Shown: positions 45,801 through 57,479 of the stretch, piece by piece
Layout of the letters: the number at the start of each line of letters is the position of its first letter
How positions within the stretch are numbered: position 1 is the stretch's first letter
Assembly (NCBI GenBank): GCA_031841125.1
Contig: CM063109.1
Coordinates: 26,879,321 to 26,943,320 of the forward strand
Source of the DNA: Acanthococcus lagerstroemiae
Lineage: Eukaryota; Arthropoda; Insecta; Hemiptera; Eriococcidae
Length of the DNA: 64,000 nucleotides
Direction: 5' to 3'
Program-made: the position numbers and the translations under genes
Notes under the pieces: model-generated
What the model was told of the DNA's origin: nothing
What the model saw: only the letters and a program-made list of their open reading frames with translations
Database searches by the model: none

Positions 45801-45884
45801 GCCATGGAATGTTCAATAATCAAAGTATAGATCTGACAGAGTCAAGAATGTCGATGTGAGAGAAAACATAGGCTCTGAAAATAT

Positions 45885-46090
45885 TTAGCCAAAAAGCTTG
45901 AAGTGGATTATACTGGTCATTTAACCAGAAGGGGGAGGAGAAATAGAAAAGAACAGTAATGAAGTGGACACCAAGGATGGGGAAAAGAAAAGTGAGAAGG
46001 TCTGAAACGAAGTGGGATGATGAAATTATAAGCTTCGGGAGGATTGCATGGAAAATGGATGCTAGGGTATGCAACCAACCTGTCGAGAAG
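45885..46090 (+). pseudogene. RTE-clade C-terminal fragment
   Basis: The plus strand reads KKLEVDYTGHLTRRGRRN, then in another frame MKWTPRMGKRKVRRSETKWD and EIISFGRIAWKMDA. This matches the C-terminal YAGHVAR ... RRKRRRGRPATRW.DEL pattern of the RTE at 37064-39580. It is about 65 codons with one frame change and a stop, the remains of a heavily truncated copy. Confidence 0.7.
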
Positions 46091-46554
46091 GAGGGAGGAA
46101 TGGGGGGAAATACCCCGGGCTCGGACTTTCAGGAGGGCCCGATATTTTTAGAAGACCTGAATTTCAACGCTTACGGCTACATCATACTGTACATAAATCA
46201 GCAATCACTCCTTACACCATGAAAGAAACCTCTTATCCCGTAGCTTATAATTTTTCCCCATCTGACAAAAGAATAAAGTGAACTGGAAGGAGGAAAGGAG
46301 CCCGTGGAAATTTCCCCCAGGCCCTCTTTTTCTCTCCACGGACCTGTATGTAGCCGCTGGGAGAGGGTAGGAGAGGTCTATGCCCAAGAGTGGGTGCATT
46401 AATTTAAGAACAATTTTATTATTATTACACAACTCAACAGCCAAAAATCGACACACAAATGTCGAAGTTTTTTAATGAAACGTGATTATGTTCTTCTATT
46501 TGTTTGAATGCTCCATTTTTGTGTTGTTTTTTTTTTTGGTTTTTTTTTGCCCAC

Positions 46555-46875
46555 AAAATGTGTATTTCAGATCTTATTGAAAACCCGTTTTCGCGATTTA
46601 TTCTTGATGAACAATTAGAAATTATTAATGGTGGTAAGCCTAAACCAGAATTACAATTTTTAAAAACTGGGCAAAAGAGATGGTTCGATTTTTACTGGAC
46701 ATTTTCACACATCGCAATATGAATACATTTTGTGGTTAACCCATTGTGAAGATGGTGGAAAACTGTTTTGTTGGCCATGTCTATTATTCGTCATAGAAAA
46801 GGATAAATGCATATGGAATGACCCTACACAGGGATACAACAACTTGAATAATTTGATCAATGCTCTTTTGTAGTA
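46555..46875 (+). pseudogene. hAT transposase N-terminal fragment (TTF/ZMYM-type zinc finger region)
   Basis: The frame from 46555 reads NPFSRFILDEQLEIINGGKP, then LQFLKTGQKRWFDFYW. After a frame change near 46695 it continues YILWLTHCEDGGKLFCWPCL, LFVIEKDKCIWNDPTQGYNN and LNNLINALL before stops at about 46872. The aromatic W.FYW, the WL..CE and FC.PCLLF cysteines, then W...G..NL..L form the TTF-type zinc-finger pattern of hAT and ZMYM-like transposases. The DDE catalytic region and dimerisation domain are absent. A hAT-type terminus (46920) lies 45 bp downstream; they may belong to one decayed element, but this is not proven. Confidence 0.65.
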
Positions 46876-46919
46876 GCATGTTTCATACTTTTATTCTGAG
46901 TTTTACTTTACCTCATGCT

Positions 46920-47178
46920 CAGGGACATATGTAGGAATCTTTCACTCAGCAGTTGAGAAACTTTACCATTTCAGTCAGGCGGAATGGGGAAAATCCAACA
47001 CGTGAAAAGGCTTTTTTTGCTTTAATACTTGGGAACTGAGTTGAGAAGTTGAAAAATTCCAATAAGGCAAAGAGGCTTTTTTTTGCTTTGATACTTGGGA
47101 ATTTTGAGTTGAGTCAGTTGGGACTTTCACAATTTTTGCCCCCCCCCCCTACAGGAAAAACTCTTTGGTACATCCCTG
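46920..47178. mobile_element. hAT-type miniature element, family 1 copy C
   Basis: Starts CAGGGACATATGTAGGAA and ends GGTACATCCCTG. The interior has the family's CCATTTCAGTCAGGCGG, AAAATCCAACA and TGAGTTGAGTCAGTTGGGAC words. Flanking 8-mers (CTCATGCT and TCTACACT) do not match, so the target duplication has decayed or one end is not original. 259 bp, non-coding. Confidence 0.75.
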
Positions 47179-49984
47179 TCTACACTTATCGCTTACCTCC
47201 TAGAAAAACTCACCGCACGCTACTGTGCTACCTAATCAACGTGTGTACAAACCGCTGAACTTAATTGTAAACGAATCTTTGTCTTCGTTGAACAGCTTAG
47301 CCGCTTATGTTGTGATGTGTCGATTTTTCTCTACTTTCGGAAACTTATTCCCCCCCCCCCCATTTACTGTATGACTGAGTGTTCTACGGAACATACTTAA
47401 ATAGAAAAACGTTATAAGAATATTATATCCTCAATTCGAGTCATTCGCGTACGTGTACTTGCCATCAGAGCATAAATAACGTATTTTAGGCAGGTGGATA
47501 AAGACAGTGTACATTCGCAACTTACGCCGTCCACAGATTTGAAAAATGAGCAATATCGGAAGGCGATTAAATCACACGCTTCTGTGTATAAGCTATATGC
47601 ACTTACATGAGAAATGAATTCGAGCGAGATTTGATTTCTCACGGACCGTCAGGAGCCAGAAACCAGAAAGTCAGCCACGAGCCCGTCTAATCGCGAGCTA
47701 ATTCTCTACGACATTTATACATCTATGTAGGTCTCCACCTCCTCACTCCGGTTCAGGTTCCTTTTTCGAATCGATAAGCCTCCGTTTTCGCGTTCGCTTT
47801 AAAAATTCGCCGTCTCCGGCAGGCGATAAATTCGGCGGCGTTTCTCTATTTCCCGGCTTAACCACTTCCGTAAACTCGATCGTTTCTCACGACGGAGTGG
47901 CTAGATTTCGTAGTTACGAAAACTGTCAAGTTTGAAAAAAGGGGGGGAAAATGAACCGAAGGTTTTTCGCGTTGAAGGAAGCGTATACGTAATAGTCGTC
48001 GGTGTACGTCGAAAGCTCGATCGGCTGCTCGACTCGTCCACCGTTGACGTCACAGACGACGAGAAAAATCTAAAGCTCTCAGGGAGTAACATTTTCCGCC
48101 TTACAAATTCGTTAATCCGCTAGCGTGATTATGATACAAAGATACGCCGTGTACACAGGTGAGGAGCACTCACTACAGGCGACATTTTGAGATTTTTGTT
48201 CGAATTCAAGATAGACGGAAAGGATGAACGTAAGAGTGGCGTGACGTGTAGAATTAATGGCTCCGGCTGCAAATGGAGCGTGAGGTTCGTTTTCTGATAC
48301 CGGTGTTAAATCGTTTCGTGCGAAACGAACACGCTACCTATGGTATCTCAAGCAGAGGATGTCTGAGAGCTTTGCTGACTTGTCATGCTGGCCTTCAGAC
48401 GTACAGCTTACTCGGCATTTTGGCTCTGCAGATGTTACCCACGGTGTCTCTTCAGTCAGTGGTGGTGGTGGAAGGGACTTTTACCCGAGGGTCGGGAAAT
48501 AAAGATACAGAAGAAAAATAGGTATGATTAGTGGCACCGGAGCCGAGAGCTGAGGAAATAGAAGTATTATTTTACACCCCCCTCCCCCCCGTAGTTTCAA
48601 CATAGGAAATTGTAAGCATGAGAGCTCGTTTACACGAAATGGTACATGGCCAGGCCGATATGCTGGACGTCTATTTTCTTTAAACCGGGAAAAGAGAAAT
48701 GATTTATTTTCTTTTGAAAAACTTTAATATCAGAGTTGCACTCATACTTCCTGGCCTCTATAAATTTCCTTCAAGTCAGTTATTCCTTTGTACTTGTGAC
48801 CCGTAACTCAGAAAGCTTACTTACCCATTAATTTCATGAGCGTATGATTTCAATGTCTTAACGTGAATCAACACAGGTCCAGAAAATATCTTAAATTTTG
48901 AAGTACTAAAGTCTAATTTCTTGATGTTTCAAACGTATGCCCCCCCCCCTCTGCTCACTTGCGAAGGACTAAGAAAAGGCCTGTTAACACAGAAATTTTA
49001 AATATATGAGAATACATTGGACAAACTATCGAAATGGAGTTCGGTCATTGACTGCGGATATTCCGTCAAATTTTCGATCCATTAGGATTTAAACTTAGAG
49101 TTTTAAGTGTTGGCAGCTCTGCATATGTGTGAGTGATTACGTATGATTTACCGTAAGCTTGTAGCAAACTTCAACTATCAAGTCGATTACAAATTCACTT
49201 TCAAAGAAAATTTGTCCTAAATTCAACTGCATCATTACCAAGAAATTGAATTATAATCAGTTTTACTGGCAGAATTTACTCGGTTTTTACCCTCCTGAAG
49301 ATAGCAGTGTTTTTGTTTGAAAGAACAAATGATCGCTCACTCATTTTCACCCGCTAACACCCGCGCAGGTAATTTTGCAGTGCACTCTAGTGCAGGTTTA
49401 AATTCGAATGAACTAGGTTGACTTGATTTAAAAAATCAAACTTAGTGTCACAGCACAGTTATAATTTGGAACTTCGTGTCAAGCAAAATACAAACACTTT
49501 AAAAAATCTGAACTTTCTCACTTTCTCCGCTAGAAACTAGGTGAAGCGAGGAATTTGTAATAGGCAAAATCGACTCGGCTAAAAAATTAAGAATACTATT
49601 GAAGTTGTTGATCTTTTTGCTGGTTGCATCAAATTTCTAATTTGGTTTCCAGCTTGAGCTCCAAATTTTTTGATATAAATAACAATGGCCCAAAATTTTT
49701 ACATGCGTTATCTTCACGAACGCAGTGATGAAGCTTATGTGAAGTGGAATTACTCATTGTTGAGATGAAAGTCGAGATTCTCCATATTGGATCGCGCTGG
49801 AGATCGCAAAATATAATTTTAAGTACGCAAATTTAAATTGATGAAAAAAATTGAAAACTATCAAAATATGGATTATTTTAGTGACTTACTATTTTGATTA
49901 TTGTATCAAGTGTCTGATCCGACTCTGATTTAGGTTTCAAAAGTTCAAATTTTATTCAAGAAACGTGTCATTTTCTCAGATTTT
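47179..49984. other. Non-coding interval; possible short exon unproven
   Basis: 47680-48540 is less AT-rich than its surroundings. ATG at 48131 followed by a CAG|GTGAGG donor-like site at 48156-48163 would make a ten-codon first exon (MIQRYAVYT), but its phase does not fit the exon at 54694 directly. Nothing else is supported. Confidence 0.3.
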
Positions 49985-51475
49985 AACACCATATGTACTT
50001 CCTGGTTGCAGAATGAAATGCTCACTTTTTTTTCGTTAGAAAATGAACTCCTTTAATTTTCGAGTAAAAAATTGAACTTCCGTACTTTACACTTTGCAGT
50101 GGACCCCTCCTCCCATTTTTTTCACCTTACAAAATAAACCCCCTAATTTTTGCACAGCAAAATGAACCCTCCTCAGTTTTCACGTTGCAAAATAAATCCA
50201 CTTATTTCCCAGATTATGCTATAATACAACCCGTTATTTTTCAGGTCGCAGAATGAAACGTCTCATTTTGTGCGTTAGAAAATGAACTCCCTGGTAGTTT
50301 ACGTTGCACGATAGACTCTTTAAAATTTCCAATATAAGAATGAACCCTTTCATATATTTGGTTTCAAAATGAATCCGGTCCAGATATCAAAAAAAGCTCT
50401 TCCATTTTCCAATATTAAAAGAAACTTGTCCATTTTTCACATTGCAAAATGAAACCACCCATTAATTTTACAGTTTATTCAAATCTAATCCTTTCATTTT
50501 TCAAGCTCCAAAATAAACCCTCTCAAATTTTATATTGCAAAATGAACGCCCTCATGCTTTAAGGTGCAAAATGAACCTCTTTATTGAACGTTGTGCGGAT
50601 GGATCCCTCAAGGTTTTTGAATCATAAATTGAACCTCTTCATTTTCTAGTTGCAAAATGAACTTCTTCATACTATACGTAGTAAAAAGGGCTTCGAAAAT
50701 TGGTCTCGTAAAGCTCCTTACTTCCTTACGTCGCTTGTTGCAAAATAAACCCTTCCTTTTTCAAGGTTTCACATAGCAAAATGAACCCCTTTTTAAATTT
50801 ATAATTCAAATTGCACCCCTTCATTTCTTACGTTGCAACCCTGCAAAGTCAGCACTCCCTGTTTTCACTTCGCAAAATAAACCCTCTTATATTCTATGTA
50901 GGAAAATGAACCCCTGTATGCTATGTGCGTTGTAAAATGAATCCCTTCAATTTTTGAACGTTTTCATTTTACACGTAGGTGAATAAGCCCCCTTCATTTT
51001 TCGGATTTCAGAGTTGATCCCGTCATTTTTTTTTTCGTTGAAAAATGAAAACTCATTTTTTTCATGTTTCAAAGTGGACCCCGTCATATTTTATGTTGCA
51101 AAATAAATTCTCTCAGATTTCGGGTATCAGGTTTCGAGTATCAAAATGGACCCCATAATTTTTTTAAATTGAAAAATAAAGCTCATCATTTTTTAGATTG
51201 CAAACAGAACCCCAGTATTTTAATTACGTTGCGAGATGAGCTTTCTCATTTCTGATTTTCCTATTTTGAAAAGGACTTCCTAATTTTCTAGATTTCAAAA
51301 TGAAACACCATTATGTTTACGTTGTAAAATGAAAATTCCCAATTTTTAATAATTAAAATTGAACTCCTTCATTCTTTGGGCTGTAGAAGGACCTTCACTT
51401 TTCACGCGGCCCTTCATTTTTCAAGTTTCAAACTGCCCCCCCCTCCCTCATTTTCCATATTCTCTTATGATCCTC

Positions 51476-51522
<47 letters not shown>

Positions 51523-53090
51523 TTTTTATTATTCAAAATGAATCGCTTGATTCCTTTCGCTGAATATTCAACCCTCTCATTTTCCATATTTCAAAATGCA
51601 CCCTTCATTTTTCATCTTGTAAAATGAACCCCTTATTTTTCTTGATGTAAAACTGATCCCTTTATATTTTATGGCGCAAAATGAGCTTTCTCATTTCTTA
51701 TTTTTCAAAGTTCAAAATAGACGCTTTCATACTTTCAATTGCAAGATAAATCATCTGATCTTATGAGTATTAAAAGGGACACCTCATATGTTAAATCCTT
51801 TTTTGCACAATGAACTTACTAATTTTTAACGAAATAGCCCTCCTCATTTCTCAAGTTAGAAAAGACCGCCTAATTTTTCAAGTTCCAAAATCAAGCTTCT
51901 CAATTTTTACGTTTCAAAATGAAGCTCCTCATTCTTTACATTTCACAATAAAAATTCTCATTCTTTTAAAATTCAAAATGAATCTACTCATTCTTTGTGT
52001 TGTAAGATGAATACCTTCATGCTTCACGCTGCCACTCATTTTCAAGTTTCAAAATGGACCTTTTTATTTTTTATTCTGTATAATGACGCCCTTCATTTTT
52101 CATGGTACAGAATTGACCCCCTCATTTTTTAAATTGCAAAAAGAGTTTTCTTACTTTTTAAGGTTCAAAATTGACCCATTCGTATTTCACGTTGCAAAAT
52201 AAACCGTCTCATTTTTCAAGCTTCAAAGGGGAACCGTTCAGGTTGCAAAATGAAACCTACTTTTATATTCGTCACAAAATGAAATGACTCACTTGGAAAA
52301 GAGCTTTCTTATTTTTCATTGTTCGTAATTATCCCCTCATTTTTAAATTTTCGAAATGAATCCGCTCATTCAAGTTCTAAAATACACCACCTCATTTTTC
52401 GTATTGGAAAATGAGCCCGCTTATCTTTTTTTATAATTTAAATGGAGCTCCTTCATTTTCCATAATGCAGAATGAATCTAATTAATTTTCACTGAGCAAA
52501 ATGAACCTCTCAGTTTTCAGGTTGCAAAATGAACTTTCTCATGTTTTACATTGCTAACTAGTCCTCTCAAATTTTCGAATATGATTTTATCCTCCTCATT
52601 TTTCACGTTGCAAGATGAAGCCCTATATTTTCCGGATTTTCAAGTGAACTGTTTAATTTTTCAGGTTTCTAATAAATTATAGTTATTTTTCGGGTATCTA
52701 AATGAATCCTTTTATTATTTACGTAGCAACGTGACCCTCTATCCTGTACGTTACATTATGAACACTCTCATTTTTTAGTGAATCAAAATGAACCTCCTAA
52801 TTTTACTTGTTACAAATTTGGTCCTCTGATTTCAGTTTTGTTAGATGAACCCCTAAAATGAGCTCGTATTCCGCAGGCTGCAAAGTGAATCCCCAAGTTT
52901 TTCAGGTAACACCTCTACCCCTAATTTTTGACATTGAAAAATGAACCCCCTCATATTTTATGTTGAAATAACAATCTTAAATTTTTGAAACTCCTCATTT
53001 TTCACGTTGCAAAATAAACTTATTCATTTTTCGGATTTTAAAATGAGCCTCCTCATGTTCACAATGCGGAATGGACCCCTGGAATAAAAA
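49985..53090. repeat. 3.1-kb degenerate minisatellite, unit ~30 bp
   Basis: About 100 imperfect units, consensus near CATTTTTCACGTTGCAAAAT followed by GAACCCCCT. Individual units vary from about 26 to 34 bp, with frequent variants of CACGTTGC (CAGGTTTC, CAAGTTTC). The array is uninterrupted except for a microsatellite at 51479-51533. Units have decayed so far that neighbours rarely match over more than 15 bases. Short open frames here reflect the repeat and are not genes. Confidence 0.9.
51479..51533. repeat. (ATT)n/(ATTT)n microsatellite
   Basis: An ATT run followed by ATTT units, lying inside the 30-bp minisatellite. Confidence 0.9.
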
Positions 53091-53116
53091 CACCGCTTCT
53101 GATTTTCGGTCACTTG

Positions 53117-53422
53117 GTGTGGTGGGACGTATGGCGATGCACGCATACCAAAGTGGCCCCTAAGACACCACACCCCCAGCACCGGAAATTACCTTTTCGG
53201 GCATCGCATCATTGCCGAGGGGAACGCTTTGGGGCCGGGCCCGAGCCTCCATTTCTCCAGGCCGGAACGGTGCGCGCGTCCTGCCAGGGCCAGCATGGGG
53301 TTCCCTACTGACCGAAGTCCACGCTCCCAGAGCGCTTGCCTGGAATTTAGGTCCCCCACAGCCGGATGCGCTGCCTCTTCCTCTTCACTCACTCATCGCG
53401 TGAGACTCTGTTTACTCCAGCC
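53117..53422 (-). mobile_element. GC-rich 5'-truncated retrotransposon tail with 18-bp target duplication
   Basis: The 306-bp block is strikingly GC-rich and is flanked by CTGATTTTCGGTCACTTG (53099-53116) and CTGATTTTCGGTCCCTTG (53423-53440), direct repeats with one mismatch. Such a long duplication fits target-primed retrotransposition. On the minus strand a frame reads SRQALWERGLRSVGNPM, then LEKWRLGPGPKAF and stops after MMRCPKR, which could be an ORF C-terminus followed by about 75 bp of 3' UTR without poly-A. Base composition resembles the R1-clade element at 1-1260, whose 3' end is outside the window, so this may be its 3' end. That link is inference. Confidence 0.65.
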
Positions 53423-53440
53423 CTGATTTTCGGTCCCTTG

Positions 53441-54693
53441 ATCGCGGAACTGTTCAATAAATTAGTGACCTAAACATTATCATCAAAATTTAGGGGCTTA
53501 TTGTACTTGGATTGTGTAGAAGGGCAGTGTGCTGCAAACCACATTTTTCCTTGACTCGTTAATGAGTATTTACTTATTTTGGAAATATTATTTATACATT
53601 GATGAGTCATTCTCCAGAATCTGAGAATAGTAAGATGGCATTTTTTTTATTGTACCTTTTTCCCCCCTTAATTCTTAATTTATGTATAGTAGAGAATATT
53701 CAACAAATTTACAAAGCAGGACCATCGAAATTTAGGGAGGAGGACGAGTTTCCTCCACGACGAGAGGCATCTTGTCTATGGCGAAAGCAGTGTACCCACG
53801 ACTACTGGAAAAACAACTTCAAGAATTTCCTTTTCCAGGGAATTTCTGAAAACTGTGCTATCATATGCGAAACTGACTACAACCTGGCACCTGGATCGTG
53901 TTCGGAGATAAAGACTGTACCAGTATTGTCGTTATGTTGAAAGATATAAAGCACATATCTTTGCACGAGTCAAAGATTGATCACGACAATAGATTGAAAA
54001 TCTTGGTAACAGAATTTTACGTCATCTCTTTTGGAAATGTGAAGTCACTGACAGTGAATTGAACTTTTTAACATATACTTCTAATCTTTCTGAATAATAA
54101 TACTACTTTATTGGAAAAAAACAACTATGGAAATGAAAATTTTTAAAACATAACTGGTATTGAGAAAATATGGTAATATCCACGACGAGGGACACTTCCG
54201 TACGCTTTTTCCATTCAAAAGATGGTAGTTGTCCTGCGGTGAAATTTGTTTCGGATGTTCTTACGTAACCCAAACCACCCCCTACCCCTTCTCAAAAAGG
54301 AATAAATAATAAGAAAATCGAAAGTTGATGGTTCAGAATTCGCTAGCAACAAAATATTCTCAGGTTTTCTTTTGGCAAGGTCTTTATTGGCTTTGTATAA
54401 TCCAATTACATTAACCGTAAGTGAAAACATGAATTATTAGACGCGGGTTACGTTATTTATGATACCTACACAACGCTGATGATAAAATAACAGTTTAGTC
54501 AGTTTCTGGAGCATGACCCTGCAATATCCTAACATTCTCAACTCCAGACTGTTCCCCTAAACTCGCCACTGAGAATGCACGAATAAAAATATCTAATTGA
54601 AGCGTGTATTTAATTGCACATCGGTATGCAGCTGAAAATCTGAGCCATAAATTCTAATTACATCTGGTCTTGCTTCTGTTTTTATATTTACAG
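53441..54693. other. Non-coding interval, probable intron
   Basis: AT-rich sequence with no transposon motif. It ends in TTGCTTCTGTTTTTATATTTACAG-type sequence, the pyrimidine tract of the following exon. Confidence 0.4.
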
Positions 54694-54917
54694 GTTGCGA
54701 AGCTACACCTATCGGTCGAGAATCTCGCGATCTAATTCAAAATGCGAACACGTTTTTCATTTTAAAATAAAGCGCGCGGTGAAAATCGGAATAAAAAAAG
54801 TCAAACTTAAGTCAGTCAGTGAAAACCGTTTATGGAAAGGGGAACTGGAAGTCCATCCCGACAACGTTCGCTACGAGATCGTCTCCGAGAAGGCATCGCC
54901 GGAAATTTTAATTGGCA
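54694..54917 (+). CDS. Probable internal exon of an unassigned host gene
   Basis: A pyrimidine tract ending TATTTACAG (54685-54693) precedes an open stretch of 224 bp that ends at GGCA|GTAAGT (donor 54918). One base completes a split codon, then 74 codons read [60 protein letters not shown] and [15 protein letters not shown], and one base is left for the next codon. Acceptor, donor and frame agree and the other frames contain stops. The composition is that of a real protein, with alternating hydrophobic and basic residues suggesting beta strands. No repeat copy was found in the window. I do not recognise the family. This is the most credible host coding sequence here, on the plus strand; flanking exons are not identified. 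Confidence 0.6.
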
Positions 54918-55249
54918 GTAAGTGTTTTAATTTGAATTAGTTGCACTCCGCTTGATTACTATTTTACAAATTCAATCAGCTCTGCGTTGTCAGAATATTC
55001 GATCGTCGAACGGAATGATTGTAAATGTCTCTATAGACACCTCTCGGCGATGAACTACGGGTTCATAAACTGAAGGTACACCTCGCCTTGAGAAAGTGTA
55101 AGAGGGACCAAGGGTTGGTATTTTTGTAATTTGATGCTCGTTTGGGGATGTCGAAAAATATGAAATATTGGTTTACAGCGGAGATAAAGTCTGACGCGAA
55201 AGCTCAGTGCAAGTGATTTCGACAGTACAACATTTTACAATAAGTGGCT

Positions 55250-56060
55250 TCGCTACTCGATGAAGATCGGCTGGAAAAGCCAACCCTTCACTTCCATGTG
55301 TCTTTACTATTCAAAGTTTCAAACTGTGAAGCTGCAGACTGCAGTCGCGCAGCAAAGTGCGAAGATTACGATCAATAAGTGACTAGCTGTGAAGTGAAGG
55401 ACCTGTCTACAAATGACTCTCAAATTTGAATGAAATGGATTCGTGGAGCTAGAAAACGTTCTTCTAATCTTCTATATTATTTAATTCAACCAGTACCTTG
55501 GCATCTTCTGAAATTGTAATTCTTCATCCCAGTGGCGGAACTACGATTTTTTTTCGGGTGGGCACGGAAGGGCCGGATTATTAAGGACGGGGATTTTTTT
55601 AATAAAACGCCGGCTTGAATGAAACTATGTACTTATAAAAATTTGTACATGTATGTACTTACATAATATTAACAATTAATATAAAAGAATACGACTATTT
55701 TTATGATGAAGAGCAAAATTCTCTACAACATTATCTAAATTTAAACTTTTGGCAAATCGATTATAAGTATTTTATTTTTGAATCCTTTTCGTCTATTGTA
55801 AGTGAGTTATTTTTCGTAAAAAAATTTCAGATCGTTAAAAAAAAATTGGGCGGGCCAAAAATACTTTTGGAAGGGCCTGGCCCACCCAGGCCCGCCCTTG
55901 GTTCCGCCACTGCTTCATCCGCTAGAGACAAAGGAAGAATTTTATTTCGATTCAAATGAGAAATAAATTTTATTTTGATTCAAATAAAGTTTACAATTTG
56001 AACAGGCATAACCAAGATTATTACCAATACTATCAAAACGTATTAACGGGCATGCAGTTT
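55250..56060. repeat. Dispersed repeat (second copy), interrupted by a hAT-type element
   Basis: Shares CTGCAGACTGCAGTCGCGCA (about 55331), GAAATTGTAATTCT, GAATTTTATTT, GTTTACAATTTGAA and CTAAGATTAT-like words with 44690-45010. The element at 55530-55912 splits it at a point where the other copy is continuous. A short internal duplication of AAATTTTATTT..GATTCAAAT lies at 55936-55990. Confidence 0.7.
55530..55912. mobile_element. hAT-type miniature element, family 2
   Basis: Termini CAGTGGCGGAAC (55530) and GTTCCGCCACTG (ending 55912) are perfect 12-bp inverted repeats. Exact 8-bp duplications CTTCATCC lie at 55522-55529 and 55913-55920. The paralogous repeat at 44817-44824 (CTCCATAC) shows the unoccupied site. 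The 383-bp interior has GGGCGGGCC/GGGCCTGG-type sequence near the ends and no ORF. The terminal sequence and duplication length are those of hAT elements. A lone similar terminus is at 22359. Confidence 0.9.
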
Positions 56061-56856
56061 TGAGAATATCGGATATACATTTATTCCTCATAACTTTGTA
56101 ACTCACCACTGACATAGAACGATCGAAAGATAATTTACCGCAACTGATACATACAACTGTGAGTCATTTTTTAATTGTTCACGCTGACATTTCCTTAGTT
56201 CTTCTCGTTTTGCTTGATAAATTTGAAGTCTATATTGTAGTATTTCTCTTCGATGCTTCTTGTAATATAGGGAAGCGACTTTGGATTGAGGGATACATTG
56301 ACACTCTTCTTTTCTTAGTTATACCTGGCACTGGAGAGCTAGGAGGCGGGAACAAATGATAGGTTCTTGTAAAACAAGCACCATGCAATGTTAAAATTGC
56401 GGCGGTACTTGATAACAGAGATGAAAATAATCAGTGTACAGACATTCTTCTGTAAAAGTTCAATCTAACATGACCAATTTTTCACAGTTTTCACTTTTGT
56501 TGTCAACGGATTAGGAAAAAAAAAGAAATTTTTGAGCGGCATATAACATCCAGTACCTAAGAGTGTTAACCGAAGTGTTTGCCGCGTTTCATAACTTCCT
56601 CAAATGTCATAGGTGCAAAGTAACACGAGAATGGCAAAAAATATAAAAGCCTGTGAGATACTTTGGACAGCGACGTATATTTTGTAATTAAATGGTGTAA
56701 TATGTGTTGTTTCTCCGAATGCCAGCTCAGTCTAAATCAAAATTGAAGAACCTTCACGCTCCAATAGACGAAAATGACGTGTACAGGGCCGTACCGACGG
56801 GGGGCTCCCCATTGGCTAAAAACCACGAAAAAATAATGGGTTGAGACGGAGAGGAG
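56061..56856. other. Non-coding interval
   Basis: No supported gene or element. Confidence 0.45.
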
Positions 56857-57347
56857 CAGGGACGTACCGAAGAGTTTTTCCTATTCTCAAGTATCAAAGT
56901 AAAAAGAAAAAGAAAAAAACAACTTATGATTTACTTATTGGATTTTTTCAATTGATGACTCAACTCAAAATTCCCAAATATCAAAGCAGGAAAAAAAACT
57001 TTTGACTTGTTGACTTTTCCAACTTCTCAGCTCAATTCCTGAGTGTCAAAACAAGTAAAAAAAAGACAAAACTTTTGATTGACTTATCGGGGTTTTTCAA
57101 CTGATGCTGACTCAACTCAAAATTCCCAAATATCAAAATAAAAGAAAAAACCTTTTGACTTGTTGGATGTTTCCAACTTCTCAACTCAATTCCAAAGTGT
57201 CAAAACAACAAAAAAAAAAAAATTAAAAAAGAATTTTTGACTTGTTGGATTTTCCCAACTCCGCTTGACTGAAACGGTAAATTTTCCTAACTGCTGAGTG
57301 TAAAATTCTTATGGGGGAAGCTGCTCCTCCCTATTGGTACATCTCTG
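56857..57347. mobile_element. hAT-type miniature element, family 1 copy D
   Basis: Starts CAGGGACGTACCGAAGAG and ends GGTACATCTCTG. The interior holds three tandem versions of GACTCAACTCAAAATTCCCA, ATATCAAA and TTTTGACTTGTTGGATTTT, explaining its greater length (491 bp). No matching 8-bp flank was found. The terminal CTCTG differs by one base from the family CCCTG. Confidence 0.75.
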
Positions 57348-57479
57348 GGCGGATTTGTCACATTTTTTGTAAAAAGCATGAAAATGAGTTTCAAAGAATG
57401 TTGCAAGTTTTCTTCATATTATGCATGTGGGCACTTGGATAAATTTGTTAAAAATAAAATAGACGTTTTTAAAATAAAA

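Noticed and set aside
48131..48158. Ten-codon first exon ending at CAG|GTGAGG
   Set aside because: Too short to support alone, and its phase does not match the exon at 54694.
51064..52010. Short open frames within the minisatellite
   Set aside because: They translate the degenerate repeat itself and vary with unit length; no conserved protein.
49985..53090. CRISPR-like array (about 30-bp repeats)
   Set aside because: There is no constant repeat alternating with unique spacers; the whole unit is degenerate and tandem, and the DNA is eukaryotic.
53114..53403. Several overlapping plus-strand ORFs
   Set aside because: High GC content leaves few stops in all frames; the block is better explained as a retrotransposed fragment with flanking duplications.
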